In this document: one piece after another, positions 10,326 through 18,711 of the stretch
How the letters are laid out: each line of letters begins with the position of its first letter
How positions within the stretch are numbered: position 1 is the first letter of the stretch
Origin: Streptomyces sp.
Lineage (GTDB): Bacteria > Actinomycetota > Actinomycetes > Streptomycetales > Streptomycetaceae
Assembly: GCF_031181705.1 (NCBI RefSeq)
Contig: NZ_JAPSKN010000048.1
Coordinates: 1-34,686, forward strand
Reading direction: 5' to 3'
DNA length: 34,686 nt
The notes under the pieces: model-generated
The model's input: only the letters and a program-made list of their open reading frames with translations
What the model was told of the DNA's origin: nothing
Database searches by the model: none
Position numbers and translations under genes: made by a program

Positions 10326-11966
10326 TCAGGGCAGCATCCAGCCCAGGGCCGGGGTGCTCTGGCCGACCACGATCAGGCACATCACCAGCAGCAGGCCCAG
10401 GCTCCAGGGCAGCACCTTGCGCAGCAGGTCGCCCTCGCGGCCCGCCAGTGCGACGGCCGCGCAGGCGATGGTGAGGTTCTGCGGGGAGATCATCTTGCCG
10501 AGGACGCCGCCGGAGCTGTTGGCGGCGGCCAGCAGCTCGGGGGAGAGTCCGGACTCGCGGGCGGCGGTGACCTGGAGGGCGCCGAAGAGGGCGTTGGCGG
10601 AGGTGTCCGAGCCGGTCACGGCGACGCCGAACCAGCCGAGGACGGGCGACAGGAAGGCGAGTCCGGCTCCGGCCGCCGCCACGCAGTGGCCGATGGTGGC
10701 GGCCTGTCCGGAGAGGTTCATGACGTAGGCGAGCGCGAGGACGGACGTCACCGTGAGGATCGCGAAGCGCAGTTCGTGGACGGTCGCCAGCCATTCCCGC
10801 ACGGCCACGCGCGCGTGGACGCCGAGGAGGGCGGCCGTGCCGATCCCGGCGAGCAGGACGAGCGTGCCGCCGGTCGACACGATCGGCCAGGTGAAGACGT
10901 TGCCGCCGACGGGTTCGCCGTCGGGTCCCGCCACGTTCAGGAAGGGCCAGTCGTAGGTCTGGGTGGCCCGGGCCAGCCAGACCTTGACGGCCGGGATCTG
11001 GGCGCCTGAGAAGACCGCGACGATCAGCGCGTAGGGGGCGTAGGCGCGCAGCACCTCGCGGGGCGGGTCCTCCTGGTCCAGTTCGTCGCTGCGGACGCCG
11101 GTCAGCACGGAGGCGCGTACGGACTCGGCGGCGGGCACGCGCGCGTGCGGGACGGCGACCAGGGCGCCGGCTCCGGCCAGGGCGGCGCCGATGTCGGCGA
11201 GTTGGGCGGAGACGTAGTTGGAGGCGGCGAACTGTGCGACGGCGAAGGCGGCTCCGCACGCCAGGGCGGGCACCCAGGTCTCGCGCAGCCCGCGCCGGCC
11301 GTCCACCAGCCAGACCAGCACCAGGGGCACCACGAGGGCCAGCAACGGTGTCTGACGGCCCACCACGGACGCGACGGAGTCCAGCGGAAGGCCCGTCACC
11401 TGGGCGAGGGTGACGACCGGGGTGCCCATCGCGCCGAAGGCCACCGGCGCGGTGTTGGCGACCAGCGCGACGACGGCGGCGCGCACCGGTTCGAAGCCGA
11501 GGGCGACCAGCATGACCGCGCTGATCGCGACGGGTGCCCCGAAGCCGGCGAGCGCCTCCAGCAGGGCCCCGAAGCAGAAGGCGATGACGAGGGCCTGGAT
11601 GCGCGGGTCGTCGGAGAGCCGCCCGAAGGACCGGCGCAGGATGTCGAAGTGCCGGGTGCGGACGGTCATCCGGTACACCCACAGCGCGTTGACGACGATC
11701 CACAGGATGGGGAAGAGGCCGAAGACGGCGCCCTGGGCGCCGCTGGAGAGGGTCTGGCCGAGCGGCATGCCGTAGGCGAGCGAGGCGACCAGGACGGCCG
11801 CGAGGAGGCCGGTCAGACCCGCCAGGTGCGCCTTCGCGCGCAGGCCGCCGAGCAGGACCAGGACGATCACCAAGGGCAGGGCGGCCACCAGGGCGGACAG
11901 GCCGAGCGAGCCGGCGACGGGTTCCAGTTCCTGGACGTACACGGGCGCCTCCCCGGTTTCCGCCAT
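10326..11966 (-). CDS. L-lactate permease (LctP family)
   Basis: The 546-aa, highly hydrophobic product has 12 or more predicted membrane segments and family motifs. These include FGLFPILWIVVNALWVYRMT, ALLEALAGFGAPVAI, the SDTSANALFG element, and NSSGGVLGKMISPQNLTIAC near the C-terminus. It would import lactate (or glycolate) by proton symport. It is an outlier functionally between the mannose genes and DUF3499. ATG 11966 has no visible Shine-Dalgarno; instead a perfect 6-bp inverted repeat (11967-11972 / 11979-11984) abuts the start codon. A possible -35 TTGACG (12028-12023) lies upstream with no good -10. Confidence 0.93.
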   Translation of the reverse strand: MAETGEAPVYVQELEPVAGSLGLSALVAALPLVIVLVLLGGLRAKAHLAGLTGLLAAVLVASLAYGMPLGQTLSSGAQGAVFGLFPILWIVVNALWVYRMTVRTRHFDILRRSFGRLSDDPRIQALVIAFCFGALLEALAGFGAPVAISAVMLVALGFEPVRAAVVALVANTAPVAFGAMGTPVVTLAQVTGLPLDSVASVVGRQTPLLALVVPLVLVWLVDGRRGLRETWVPALACGAAFAVAQFAASNYVSAQLADIGAALAGAGALVAVPHARVPAAESVRASVLTGVRSDELDQEDPPREVLRAYAPYALIVAVFSGAQIPAVKVWLARATQTYDWPFLNVAGPDGEPVGGNVFTWPIVSTGGTLVLLAGIGTAALLGVHARVAVREWLATVHELRFAILTVTSVLALAYVMNLSGQAATIGHCVAAAGAGLAFLSPVLGWFGVAVTGSDTSANALFGALQVTAARESGLSPELLAAANSSGGVLGKMISPQNLTIACAAVALAGREGDLLRKVLPWSLGLLLVMCLIVVGQSTPALGWMLP

Positions 11967-12082
11967 GCGAGAGCGATTTCTCGCGACCTCGGAACGGAAT
12001 GGTCATGTCCGCGCCAACCTGGCGTCAATGGGGGCGCGTGGGGAGAAACGGAGGAGCCGAGTCGGGAGGGACGGAAGCCCGG

Positions 12083-12505
12083 TCAGTTGTCGGGCGACCG
12101 CAGGACCCGCAGGTGCCCTCGCCGCGCGACCTCCATCGGGTCGGCCGCACGGCCGCCGCCACCGGCTCCGGCCGCCCGCTCCTGGGGGCGGGCGGCCTCC
12201 CGCACGGCGTTCGCGAGCGCTTCCAGGTCGTCCCCGCTCGGGCGGGCCGGGGCCGAGCCGTCGAGCAGCCGGACGACCTCCCAGCCGCGCGGGGCGGTGA
12301 GGCGCTCGGAGTGCTCGGCGCACAGGTCGTAGCAGTGGGGTTCGGCGTAGGTGGCGAGCGGGCCGAGGACCGCGGTCGAGTCGGCGTAGACGTACGTCAG
12401 CGTCGCGACGGCGGGACGGCCGCAGGCGGTGCGCGAACAGCGACGTACAGGGCTCACGACGTTGGACGGTACCGCACTCTTGAGCGGGCCGCGACGACTC
12501 TCCAC
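12083..12505 (-). CDS. DUF3499-family zinc-ribbon-like protein
   Basis: The product (140 aa from GTG 12505) has the DUF3499 core SPVRRCSRTACGRPAVATLT, with C23/C28 and later HCYDLC with C58/C62, plus H57 and H65. This looks like a metal site. The C-terminal part is Ala/Gly-rich. GTG 12505 is preceded by GGTGGAG 7 bases upstream, which favours it; a GTG at 12457 (giving VSPVRRCSR) is where many homologues begin but has no visible RBS. The function is unknown. It is divergent from a metallopeptidase-like gene, a pairing I recall as Rv3258c/Rv3259 in M. tuberculosis. Confidence 0.85.
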   Translation of the reverse strand: MESRRGPLKSAVPSNVVSPVRRCSRTACGRPAVATLTYVYADSTAVLGPLATYAEPHCYDLCAEHSERLTAPRGWEVVRLLDGSAPARPSGDDLEALANAVREAARPQERAAGAGGGGRAADPMEVARRGHLRVLRSPDN

Positions 12506-12784
12506 CAGGTCACTCCACCGTGTCGTGCTGTGAGACGTCCCACACCCCCTTTCGGGGGTACCTTCCTGACCTGCCCGGACATGGTCGCGAGCGATGCCGA
12601 ACCGTCCCGTAAGCGGTCAAGAGTCATCACAAAACCCTCAATTGCCGTGAGGTCGCCGGTCTCGGCGGGATACGGAATCGAGCCCAACCTTGGCTTGAAT
12701 GGTCATGTAACGACATGCCGAACGGGTCGGCCGGAAGCCGTCCGTGCCGCCGTGCGGCGCCGGGCGCGGGGGCGCGGCGGGGAC

Positions 12785-12790
12785 TACCCT
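12785..12790 (+). promoter_or_regulatory. -10 element of a probable leaderless promoter for the metallopeptidase-like gene
   Basis: TACCCT is followed by 6 bases and then GTG (12797) and ATG (12800). No Shine-Dalgarno is present, and the -35 region is all G/C. TAnnnT at this distance is the usual arrangement of leaderless actinobacterial transcripts. The rest of the 291-bp divergent gap holds two small inverted repeats (ACCCCC-TTTC-GGGGGT at 12544-12559 and CATGT-AACG-ACATG at 12704-12717) of unknown role. Confidence 0.55.
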
Positions 12791-12796
12791 TCACCA

Positions 12797-13255
12797 GTGA
12801 TGGACAAGCCCGTAACGCCCCGTGCCGCCGCCCCCGGGCCCCGCCGCCGTGATCGCCACGGCCGGGGCATGCGCGGCCCGATCGCACCCCCGCAGGTGCC
12901 GCTCGCCGCGAGCCGCGCGGAGGCGTTCGCGGACCTGGTGCAGGACTCCGTGGAACGCCTGGAGCGCCGGTGGCCGCAGCTCGCCGACATCGATTTCCTG
13001 GTGCTGGAGGTGCCGCGGCTCGACGGGCCCGGCCAGGCCTGGAACGACGAGGCGGTCCCGCTCGGCGGCACGATCAGCGCGCGCGAGGGCCGCCCCGCAC
13101 GCGTGGTGATCTACCGGCGGCCGGTCGAGATCCGCACCAAGGGCCGCGACGAGCGCGCCGCGCTGGTGCACGAGGTCGTCGTCGAGCAGGTCGCCGAGCT
13201 GCTGGGGCTCACCCCGGAGACCGTCGACCCGCGGTACGGGGAGGACCAGGGCTGA
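12797..13255 (+). CDS. Metallopeptidase-family (zincin-like) protein with degenerate HExxH
   Basis: A product of 151-152 aa (GTG 12797 or ATG 12800). A basic N-terminal tail precedes the zincin-like fold LAASRAEAFADLVQDSVERLE, a strand DIDFLVLEVP, and ARVVIYRRPVEIR. The place of the catalytic helix reads ALVHEVVVEQVAELLG (H124, E125 counted from the ATG). The second histidine of HExxH is Val, so zinc-dependent proteolysis is doubtful. Start evidence is the leaderless-type -10 just upstream. It is convergent with the DUF5719 gene. I recall the orthologue beside DUF3499 in mycobacteria, which supports a conserved but non-proteolytic role. Confidence 0.82.
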   Translation: MMDKPVTPRAAAPGPRRRDRHGRGMRGPIAPPQVPLAASRAEAFADLVQDSVERLERRWPQLADIDFLVLEVPRLDGPGQAWNDEAVPLGGTISAREGRPARVVIYRRPVEIRTKGRDERAALVHEVVVEQVAELLGLTPETVDPRYGEDQG

Positions 13256-13282
13256 GGCGGCCCCCGGTTTCCTCTGAGCACC

Positions 13283-13297
13283 GGGCCGAACCGGCCC
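13283..13297. terminator. Small bidirectional terminator-like hairpin
   Basis: GGGCCG-AAC-CGGCCC lies in the 49-bp gap between the convergent metallopeptidase-like and DUF5719 genes, and could serve both. Confidence 0.5.
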
Positions 13298-13304
13298 CTC
13301 GGCG

Positions 13305-14855
13305 TTACTTCTGCAGCACCGACAGGTCCTCGTCCGCCTCCGGCACGGCCACCGTCCCCCGGTCGTCGGGGAGCGTCTGCACGGTGAACGCCGGGACGCC
13401 GCCCTCCGTCGCCGCGAGCGTGCGGGCGCCGTAGACCGGGCCGCCGGAGACCGGCTCGACCGTCAGCGCGAACGTGCCCTTCAGGCCGGCGGGGACCGGG
13501 GGCTCGATGTCCTGGGTCGTGCCGGCCCTGATCGTGTACGTCTTCGACACCGGCGTGCCGCCCTCGCTGCCCGCCGAGGCGGTGACCTTGACGGTGGCCG
13601 CGCGGCCGGGGGCGGTCAGGGACAGGGTGCTGTCCTCGGCGCTGTTGTCCGCGGACGTCGCGCGCGTGCCGACGGGGCGGGTGGCCGGGATGTACGCCGA
13701 CTCCTGCTTGCCGTCCTTGCCGCGCACCACCTGTACGGCCGCCACCACCGGCACCGACCGGTCCGTCGGCGTCAGCACCAGGGAGCCGGCCTCGCCGCGG
13801 GTCACGTCACCGAGGTCGACGGCGGTCGTCATGCCGCCCTTGACGTGGACCGTCTCGTGACCGGCCGGGGTGATCAGGCCGGAGGGGGAGGCCAGGCGCA
13901 CCTTGAGGTCCGCGTCGGCGTCGCCGGGGGCGAAGGCGACCAGGCGCACGGAGGTGGCGTCCTTGGGGATGCCGGGCAGCACCAGACTGCCCGCGGGGTC
14001 GGCGGACGCGGCCAGCCAGTCGCCGCCGATCCTGTCGTCCAGGGCCTGCACGGCGGCGCCGACCCGTCCGCTGCGCACGTTGACGTGCACGGTGAGGCCG
14101 GACTGCTCCTCGTCGGTCAGGGTGGACAGCAGGACCGGGTCGGTGGAGTGGGGCTGGACCGTCAGGCCCTCCCCCACCGCCGACTTCAGGGCGCCGTCCT
14201 TGCCGTACAGCTCGATGTCGACCACGGCCGCCGAGTCGTCGGGGTTGGTCAGGTGGACGTAGTCGGTGCGGTCGGCCGCGGTGCTGACGCCCGGGAACCA
14301 GAAGTCCGTGTCGGGAGCGGTGCAGTTGACGCCCTGCAGACCGCGGCCGGTCCCGGCGGCGACCTCGGTTGTCTCCTGGACCGTCCAGCCCGGCGCGAAG
14401 CGGCCGTCGGCGGTACCGACCAGGGCGGGCGCCTCGGCGCCGGAGCTGTCGGCGGTGACGGGCTCGCCGGGCTCCTTGGGGGCCAGCACGGGCTTCCCGG
14501 TCTGTTTTCCGGTCTGCTTTCCGGTCTGTTTTCCGGTCTGTTTTCCGCCTGACTCGCCGTCGTCCTCGCCCGCGGCCGGTCCGTCCGCCGACTGCTGTGC
14601 CGCCGCGCGGAGTTCGGCCTTGCCGCCGCTGCCGGTGCCCTTCGTGACGGGCGTGAAGGAGGTGTAGGACGTCTCCGCGATGTCGGACGTGCTGGGCGCG
14701 GGGCACAGCAGGCTCGTGCGCTCCACGGGCAGTTGGGCGGCCGCCTTGGCGGTGGTCTCCGCGCCGGGCGCGTCCGGCTGGGACAGCGCGGCGAAGCCGG
14801 TGACGGCGGCGAGCGCGGTCGTGCCGGCGATCAGGGACAGGGTCGTGCGGTTCAC
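13305..14855 (-). CDS. DUF5719-family secreted/membrane-anchored protein
   Basis: The 516-aa product starts at GTG 14855 with an N-terminal signal or anchor (MNRTTLSLIAGTTALAAVTGFAAL). A Gly/Lys-rich linker with a KQTG repeat follows at about residues 105-120. The extracytoplasmic beta-rich part has VHLTNPDDSAAVVDIELYGKDG and repeated Ig-like strand patterns. Two cysteines (in LLCPAPS and VNCTAPD) could form a disulphide. Its start codon overlaps the stop of the glycosyltransferase gene (GTGA), so the two are translationally coupled and probably act together at the membrane. Function is unknown; a role in envelope glycan assembly is inference from the partner. Confidence 0.85.
   Translation of the reverse strand: MNRTTLSLIAGTTALAAVTGFAALSQPDAPGAETTAKAAAQLPVERTSLLCPAPSTSDIAETSYTSFTPVTKGTGSGGKAELRAAAQQSADGPAAGEDDGESGGKQTGKQTGKQTGKQTGKPVLAPKEPGEPVTADSSGAEAPALVGTADGRFAPGWTVQETTEVAAGTGRGLQGVNCTAPDTDFWFPGVSTAADRTDYVHLTNPDDSAAVVDIELYGKDGALKSAVGEGLTVQPHSTDPVLLSTLTDEEQSGLTVHVNVRSGRVGAAVQALDDRIGGDWLAASADPAGSLVLPGIPKDATSVRLVAFAPGDADADLKVRLASPSGLITPAGHETVHVKGGMTTAVDLGDVTRGEAGSLVLTPTDRSVPVVAAVQVVRGKDGKQESAYIPATRPVGTRATSADNSAEDSTLSLTAPGRAATVKVTASAGSEGGTPVSKTYTIRAGTTQDIEPPVPAGLKGTFALTVEPVSGGPVYGARTLAATEGGVPAFTVQTLPDDRGTVAVPEADEDLSVLQK
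14494..14546 (-). repeat. 12-bp tandem repeat encoding (KQTG)n
   Basis: Four near-identical 12-base units (TTCCGGTCTGTT on the plus strand, one with a T-to-C change) encode four KQTG tetrapeptides in the linker of the DUF5719 protein. The in-frame unit would keep the reading frame through slippage, so copy number may vary between strains. Confidence 0.9.
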
Positions 14856-17800
14856 TGCTGGCTCCCGTCGGGACGCTCACTGCCCGTGCCGTGGGGGTGA
14901 TGCTGCTGCGCCGGGTCGTACGGCGTGCCGTAGCCCTGGGTGTAGGCCTGGTCGTAGCCCTGCTGGTCGTAGCCCTGCTCGTCGTAGCCCTGCTGGTCAT
15001 GGGACGGGGGCTGGGGACCACCGCCGTACGCGTACGGGTCGTACTGGCCGCCCTGGTACGGATCCGCCTGGTACTGCTGCTGCCCGTAGGCGTCGGCCGG
15101 GTACGGGGCGTTCCGGTACGGGTCGGCGTAGCCGGCGTGATCGCCGCCCGGGTAGCCGGTGGTGTCCCACTGGCCGTGGTTCTGCTGGGGGACGCTCACC
15201 GGGGGCTGCTCGGCCTGCGGGGGCGGGAACTGCGGGAACTCCTCGGGCTCCGGCGCGCCTTCCGTCTCGGCCTCCGCCTGGGCGCGCAGGCGGCGGGCAC
15301 GGCGGCCCTCGCCGGCGACGGCCTGGGCGGGGGCGGCGGGCTCCTCGGGCAGGTCGTCGTCGATGTCGCGGCGCCGGCCGGGCAGGGCGAGCACCACCAG
15401 GACCAGGGCGAGCGCGCCCTGGGTCCACAGCCAGGCGGTGTGGCCGATCGGCTCGTCGTAGGTGACGTCCAGCCGGCCGCCGCCGGCGGGGAGTTCGAAG
15501 CCCTGGGCCCAGCCGTCGACCGTGGTGGGGGTGAGCGGCTTGCCGTCGAGGGTGGCGGTCCAGGCGTCGGAGGCGGTGTCGGCCAGGCGCAGGACACGCC
15601 CGCCGGCGCCGGCCGGGAGCGTGGTGTGGACCTCGACGGGGCCCGCCGCGACCGGCTGGGGCGTGCCCGAGCCGGAGGCGGGGACGATCATGGCGCGGGC
15701 GACCTCGCGGTCGATCCGCCACAGCGCGCCGCCGCTCTGCTGGCTGAGCCGGGTCAGGCCCGGCGTGGCGTCCAGGACGCGGGTGATCTCGCGGGGCGTG
15801 CCCTGCTGGACGAGGACGTAGCGCACGGCGAAGCCGCCGAGCTGGTCGGCCTGGTCGGCACCGGAGCCCGCGACCAGGTTGGCGACGACCTTGTCGAGCC
15901 GGCTGTTCTCGCCGTCGGCCGCGGCGATCTCGCCGTCGCCGAGGCGGGCGCCGGAGCCGCGCACCAGCATGTAGCCGACGTGGGCGCCCGAGTCGCTGTC
16001 GAGGACGAGGGTGCGGGCCTGGTCGCGGGTGCCGCTCTCCTCAGCCACGAACGCGGGGACCTGCGTGGGGTCGCGCCGCTCCAGCGGTCCGTCGGCGCCG
16101 CGGATCATCCAGCCGGCGGCGATCAGCAGCGGGCCCGCGGCCGAGGCGAAGGCGATCAGGGCGGCGACCGGCTGGCGCCAGCCGAAGCTCTGCTCGGCCA
16201 CGCGCGCACGTGCCCCGTCGGCGCCGAGCGCGGCGGCCGCGAGGAGGGCGATGCCGTAGACGAGGGTGGCGGGGCCGGCCCAGGCGGAGCCGTTGGACAG
16301 CACCGCGAAGACGTAGCCGATCAGGGCGGCCGTCCAGGCCGTGCGGATGCCCGCCTGGCGTTCTCGGCGCAGCAGGGCGGCGAGCGCGGCCAGCACGATG
16401 CCGATGAGCATCAGGCCGCTGACGGTGCCGGGGCCGCCCGGGCTGGCGCCGAGCAGGTCGAGGGCGGAGGCCGCCGAGGGGCCGTACTCCAGGCCGGCCT
16501 CCCGGAAGAAGCCGAACGGGAGCAGCGTCAGCGACCAGGGCGCGAGGAGCAGCAGGGGTGTGCCGAGCTGGGCGAGGAAGCGCAGCCCGTAGGCCGGGAG
16601 GTCGGACCGGCGCAGGGCCAGCAGACCGAGGCCGAGCAGCAGCGCGACCGGCCACACCACGGGCGTGAACGCCGTGGTGATGGTCAGCAGCAGCGCGTAC
16701 GCCCAGGTGGCGCGCCAGCTGCCGCGCGTGCCGGCCGGGTTGGCCAGGCCGCTCGCGGCGATGCCCGCGCGGGCGACGAGCGGCAGCAGCACCGCCAGCA
16801 CGGCCGTGCCGATCCGGCCGCCGGCGAGGGCGCCGGTGGCGGCGGGCAGGAAGGCGTAGACCACGGCCGCCCAGGCGCGCAGCAGCCGGGACTCGACCAG
16901 GGGACGGGAGGCGAAGTACGCGGTGAGGCCGGCCAGCGGCACCGAGCAGACGAGCAGCAGCGTGACGGCGAGGCCGGCCGAGCCGAACAGCAGGGACGCC
17001 AGCATCGCCACGATCGCCACGTACGGGGGCGCGGCGGAGGTCCCGCCGGCGCCGACCGGATGCCAGGCGTCCAGGTAACGCGCCCACAACTCGGCGGAGT
17101 CGGCCGGGGCGGGCAGCAGCGCGCCGCCCGCGAGGGCACCGCCGCCCAGCAGCGCGCGGCAGGCGGCCAGGGAGACGAGCAGGAGCACCAGGAAGAGCAC
17201 CGGGCCGGGCTTGCGCGCGATGCGCTTGAGCCGGGCGAACTGCTCGATCTCCAGGAAGTCGGCGTCGTCGCCGCCCGGGCCCGACTCGACGGCTCCGCCG
17301 TGCCGTCCGGCGCCGGAGGCGATCTCCGGGTCGGAGCGGCCCACGAGGTCGCCTGCGACCTGCTCGACGGTGGCCCGGATGGTCGCGCCGGGCGGCGGGA
17401 ACAGCTGCCGCAGCTCGCCCTTGTCGATCTGAGGAGCGCCTCTGCCGCGCCGCCCGGCGAGGATCCGCTCGGGCCGCAGCAGCGTGCCCATCAGGCCGCG
17501 GATCTCGTCGACGGCCTGTCCGGGCACCTTGCCGACGAGGTAGGCGAGGGTCCGCAGCAGGGTGCCGAGCACGATCCGCAGCAGCACCCAGGGGAGCACG
17601 GCCGTACGGGAGTTGACGAGCAGGGTGTAGACGGCGCCGGCCTTGTCGACCTTGTGCGGGGAAGCGGCCGTGCGGCCGACGCAGTCGACCGTGCGGCGCT
17701 CGCGGGAGGCCGCCTCGGCGTGCCGGACGACCGCCTCGGGGGCGACGAGGACGCGGTAGCCGGCCGCGTGGGCGCGCCAGCACAGGTCGACGTCGTCGCG

Positions 17801-18550
17801 CATGAGGGGCAGGTGCCGGTCGAAGCCACCGAGCTGCTCGAAGACGTCGCGGCGGATCAGCATGCCGGCGGTGGACACCGACAGCACGGGCCGGACGTGG
17901 TCGTGCTGGCCCTGGTCCTGCTCGCGGCGGTCCAGGCCGGTCCAGCGGCGGCCGGAGTGGGCGATGGTGACGCCGACCTCCAGCAGCTGACGCCGGTCGT
18001 ACCAGCCGCGCAGCTTGGGGCCTACGACGGCGACGTCCTCGCGGCCCAGCTCGTACTCGTTGTCCACGACCCGCAGCAGCTGGGCCAGGGCGTCGGGCTC
18101 GGGGGCGCAGTCGTCGTGCAGCAGCCACAGCCACTGGACCGGCTCGCCGTGCGGGAGCTCGGGCAGGTCGTAGGCGTCGTCGCGCCACGAGCGCGTGACG
18201 GGGTCCCAGCCGCTGGGCCGCTTCAGGTACGGCAGTTCCTCCGGGGTGAGGTGCGGGGCCGTGCGGTCGCACTCCTCGACGGCCTGGCCGAAGCCCGTGC
18301 GGCGGGCCAGGTGCAGCACGCGGTCGGCGCCGAGGGCGTCGGTGACCAGCTGGGCGGAGTCGTCCGCGCTGCCGGTGTCGGCTCCCATCGCGTACTGGAC
18401 GGGCCGCTCCTGGCCGAGCAGTCCGGCCAGCGCGTCGGGCAGCCAGCGGGCGCCGTCGTGGGAGACGAGGACCGCGGTCACCACATGACGCGGGAACTCA
18501 GGTGTGGCAGCGCTGTCGTGATGAGCTGCCGGGTGGCTGTGCACGGACAT
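14852..18550 (-). CDS. Large membrane glycosyltransferase family 2 protein
   Basis: The 1232-aa product begins with a GT2 domain (about residues 22-300): VVTAVLVSHDGARWLPDAL, GADTGSADDS, the metal-binding WLLHDDCAPEPDALAQLL and RDDVDLCWRAHAAGYRVL. Many hydrophobic segments follow (about 430-870), then an extracytoplasmic region of about 200 residues, a last membrane segment (AWLWTQGALALVLVVLALPG), and a Gln/Tyr/Gly/Pro-rich tail of about 130 residues with YDQQG-type repeats. It probably moves a sugar onto a lipid or polymer at the membrane; donor and acceptor are unknown. ATG 18550 has a weak RBS; GTG 18481 or 18484 are alternatives nearer the domain. It lies downstream of whiB and overlaps the DUF5719 gene. 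Confidence 0.9.
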   Translation of the reverse strand: MSVHSHPAAHHDSAATPEFPRHVVTAVLVSHDGARWLPDALAGLLGQERPVQYAMGADTGSADDSAQLVTDALGADRVLHLARRTGFGQAVEECDRTAPHLTPEELPYLKRPSGWDPVTRSWRDDAYDLPELPHGEPVQWLWLLHDDCAPEPDALAQLLRVVDNEYELGREDVAVVGPKLRGWYDRRQLLEVGVTIAHSGRRWTGLDRREQDQGQHDHVRPVLSVSTAGMLIRRDVFEQLGGFDRHLPLMRDDVDLCWRAHAAGYRVLVAPEAVVRHAEAASRERRTVDCVGRTAASPHKVDKAGAVYTLLVNSRTAVLPWVLLRIVLGTLLRTLAYLVGKVPGQAVDEIRGLMGTLLRPERILAGRRGRGAPQIDKGELRQLFPPPGATIRATVEQVAGDLVGRSDPEIASGAGRHGGAVESGPGGDDADFLEIEQFARLKRIARKPGPVLFLVLLLVSLAACRALLGGGALAGGALLPAPADSAELWARYLDAWHPVGAGGTSAAPPYVAIVAMLASLLFGSAGLAVTLLLVCSVPLAGLTAYFASRPLVESRLLRAWAAVVYAFLPAATGALAGGRIGTAVLAVLLPLVARAGIAASGLANPAGTRGSWRATWAYALLLTITTAFTPVVWPVALLLGLGLLALRRSDLPAYGLRFLAQLGTPLLLLAPWSLTLLPFGFFREAGLEYGPSAASALDLLGASPGGPGTVSGLMLIGIVLAALAALLRRERQAGIRTAWTAALIGYVFAVLSNGSAWAGPATLVYGIALLAAAALGADGARARVAEQSFGWRQPVAALIAFASAAGPLLIAAGWMIRGADGPLERRDPTQVPAFVAEESGTRDQARTLVLDSDSGAHVGYMLVRGSGARLGDGEIAAADGENSRLDKVVANLVAGSGADQADQLGGFAVRYVLVQQGTPREITRVLDATPGLTRLSQQSGGALWRIDREVARAMIVPASGSGTPQPVAAGPVEVHTTLPAGAGGRVLRLADTASDAWTATLDGKPLTPTTVDGWAQGFELPAGGGRLDVTYDEPIGHTAWLWTQGALALVLVVLALPGRRRDIDDDLPEEPAAPAQAVAGEGRRARRLRAQAEAETEGAPEPEEFPQFPPPQAEQPPVSVPQQNHGQWDTTGYPGGDHAGYADPYRNAPYPADAYGQQQYQADPYQGGQYDPYAYGGGPQPPSHDQQGYDEQGYDQQGYDQAYTQGYGTPYDPAQQHHPHGTGSERPDGSQQ
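14949..14998 (-). repeat. 15-bp tandem repeat encoding QGYDQ-type pentapeptides
   Basis: About three and a third copies of TGGTCGTAGCCCTGC (plus strand), the third with TCG for TGG. They encode repeated GYD(Q/E)Q units in the C-terminal tail of the glycosyltransferase, a low-complexity tail probably in the cytoplasm. Confidence 0.85.
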
Positions 18551-18666
18551 CGAGGTACGGGCCCCGGTTCGGTGGACTGCGGTGGACGCCCGCGACCGGT
18601 GGGGGCAGCGTGGCGTCTCGGACGAGCGACCACACTATCGGCTGCGCAACAAGGGGGCCCGCCGCC

Positions 18667-18675
18667 TGTGGACAA
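18667..18675 (-). promoter_or_regulatory. Perfect Streptomyces-type DnaA box
   Basis: TTGTCCACA on the minus strand, the preferred DnaA box of Streptomyces, in the whiB-glycosyltransferase gap. The remaining gap (18551-18711) also holds a possible -10 (TAGTGT, 18637-18632) for the glycosyltransferase, without a -35. Confidence 0.45.
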
Positions 18676-18711
18676 CCCACCCGCGACGGGCCGTTCACAC
18701 CGGGGGCCGGG

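Noticed and set aside
12454..12687. A 77-codon minus frame upstream of the DUF3499 gene
   Set aside because: It overlaps the DUF3499 start, has no RBS, and reads through the hairpin and divergent promoter region.
14930..15000. CRISPR-like short repeats
   Set aside because: The units are contiguous in-frame codon repeats within a protein tail, with no spacers.
18635..18642. GCCGATAG on the minus strand, resembling the -10 of a SigWhiG promoter before the glycosyltransferase
   Set aside because: There is no TAAA-type -35 at the required distance, and the last bases do not match GCCGATAA.
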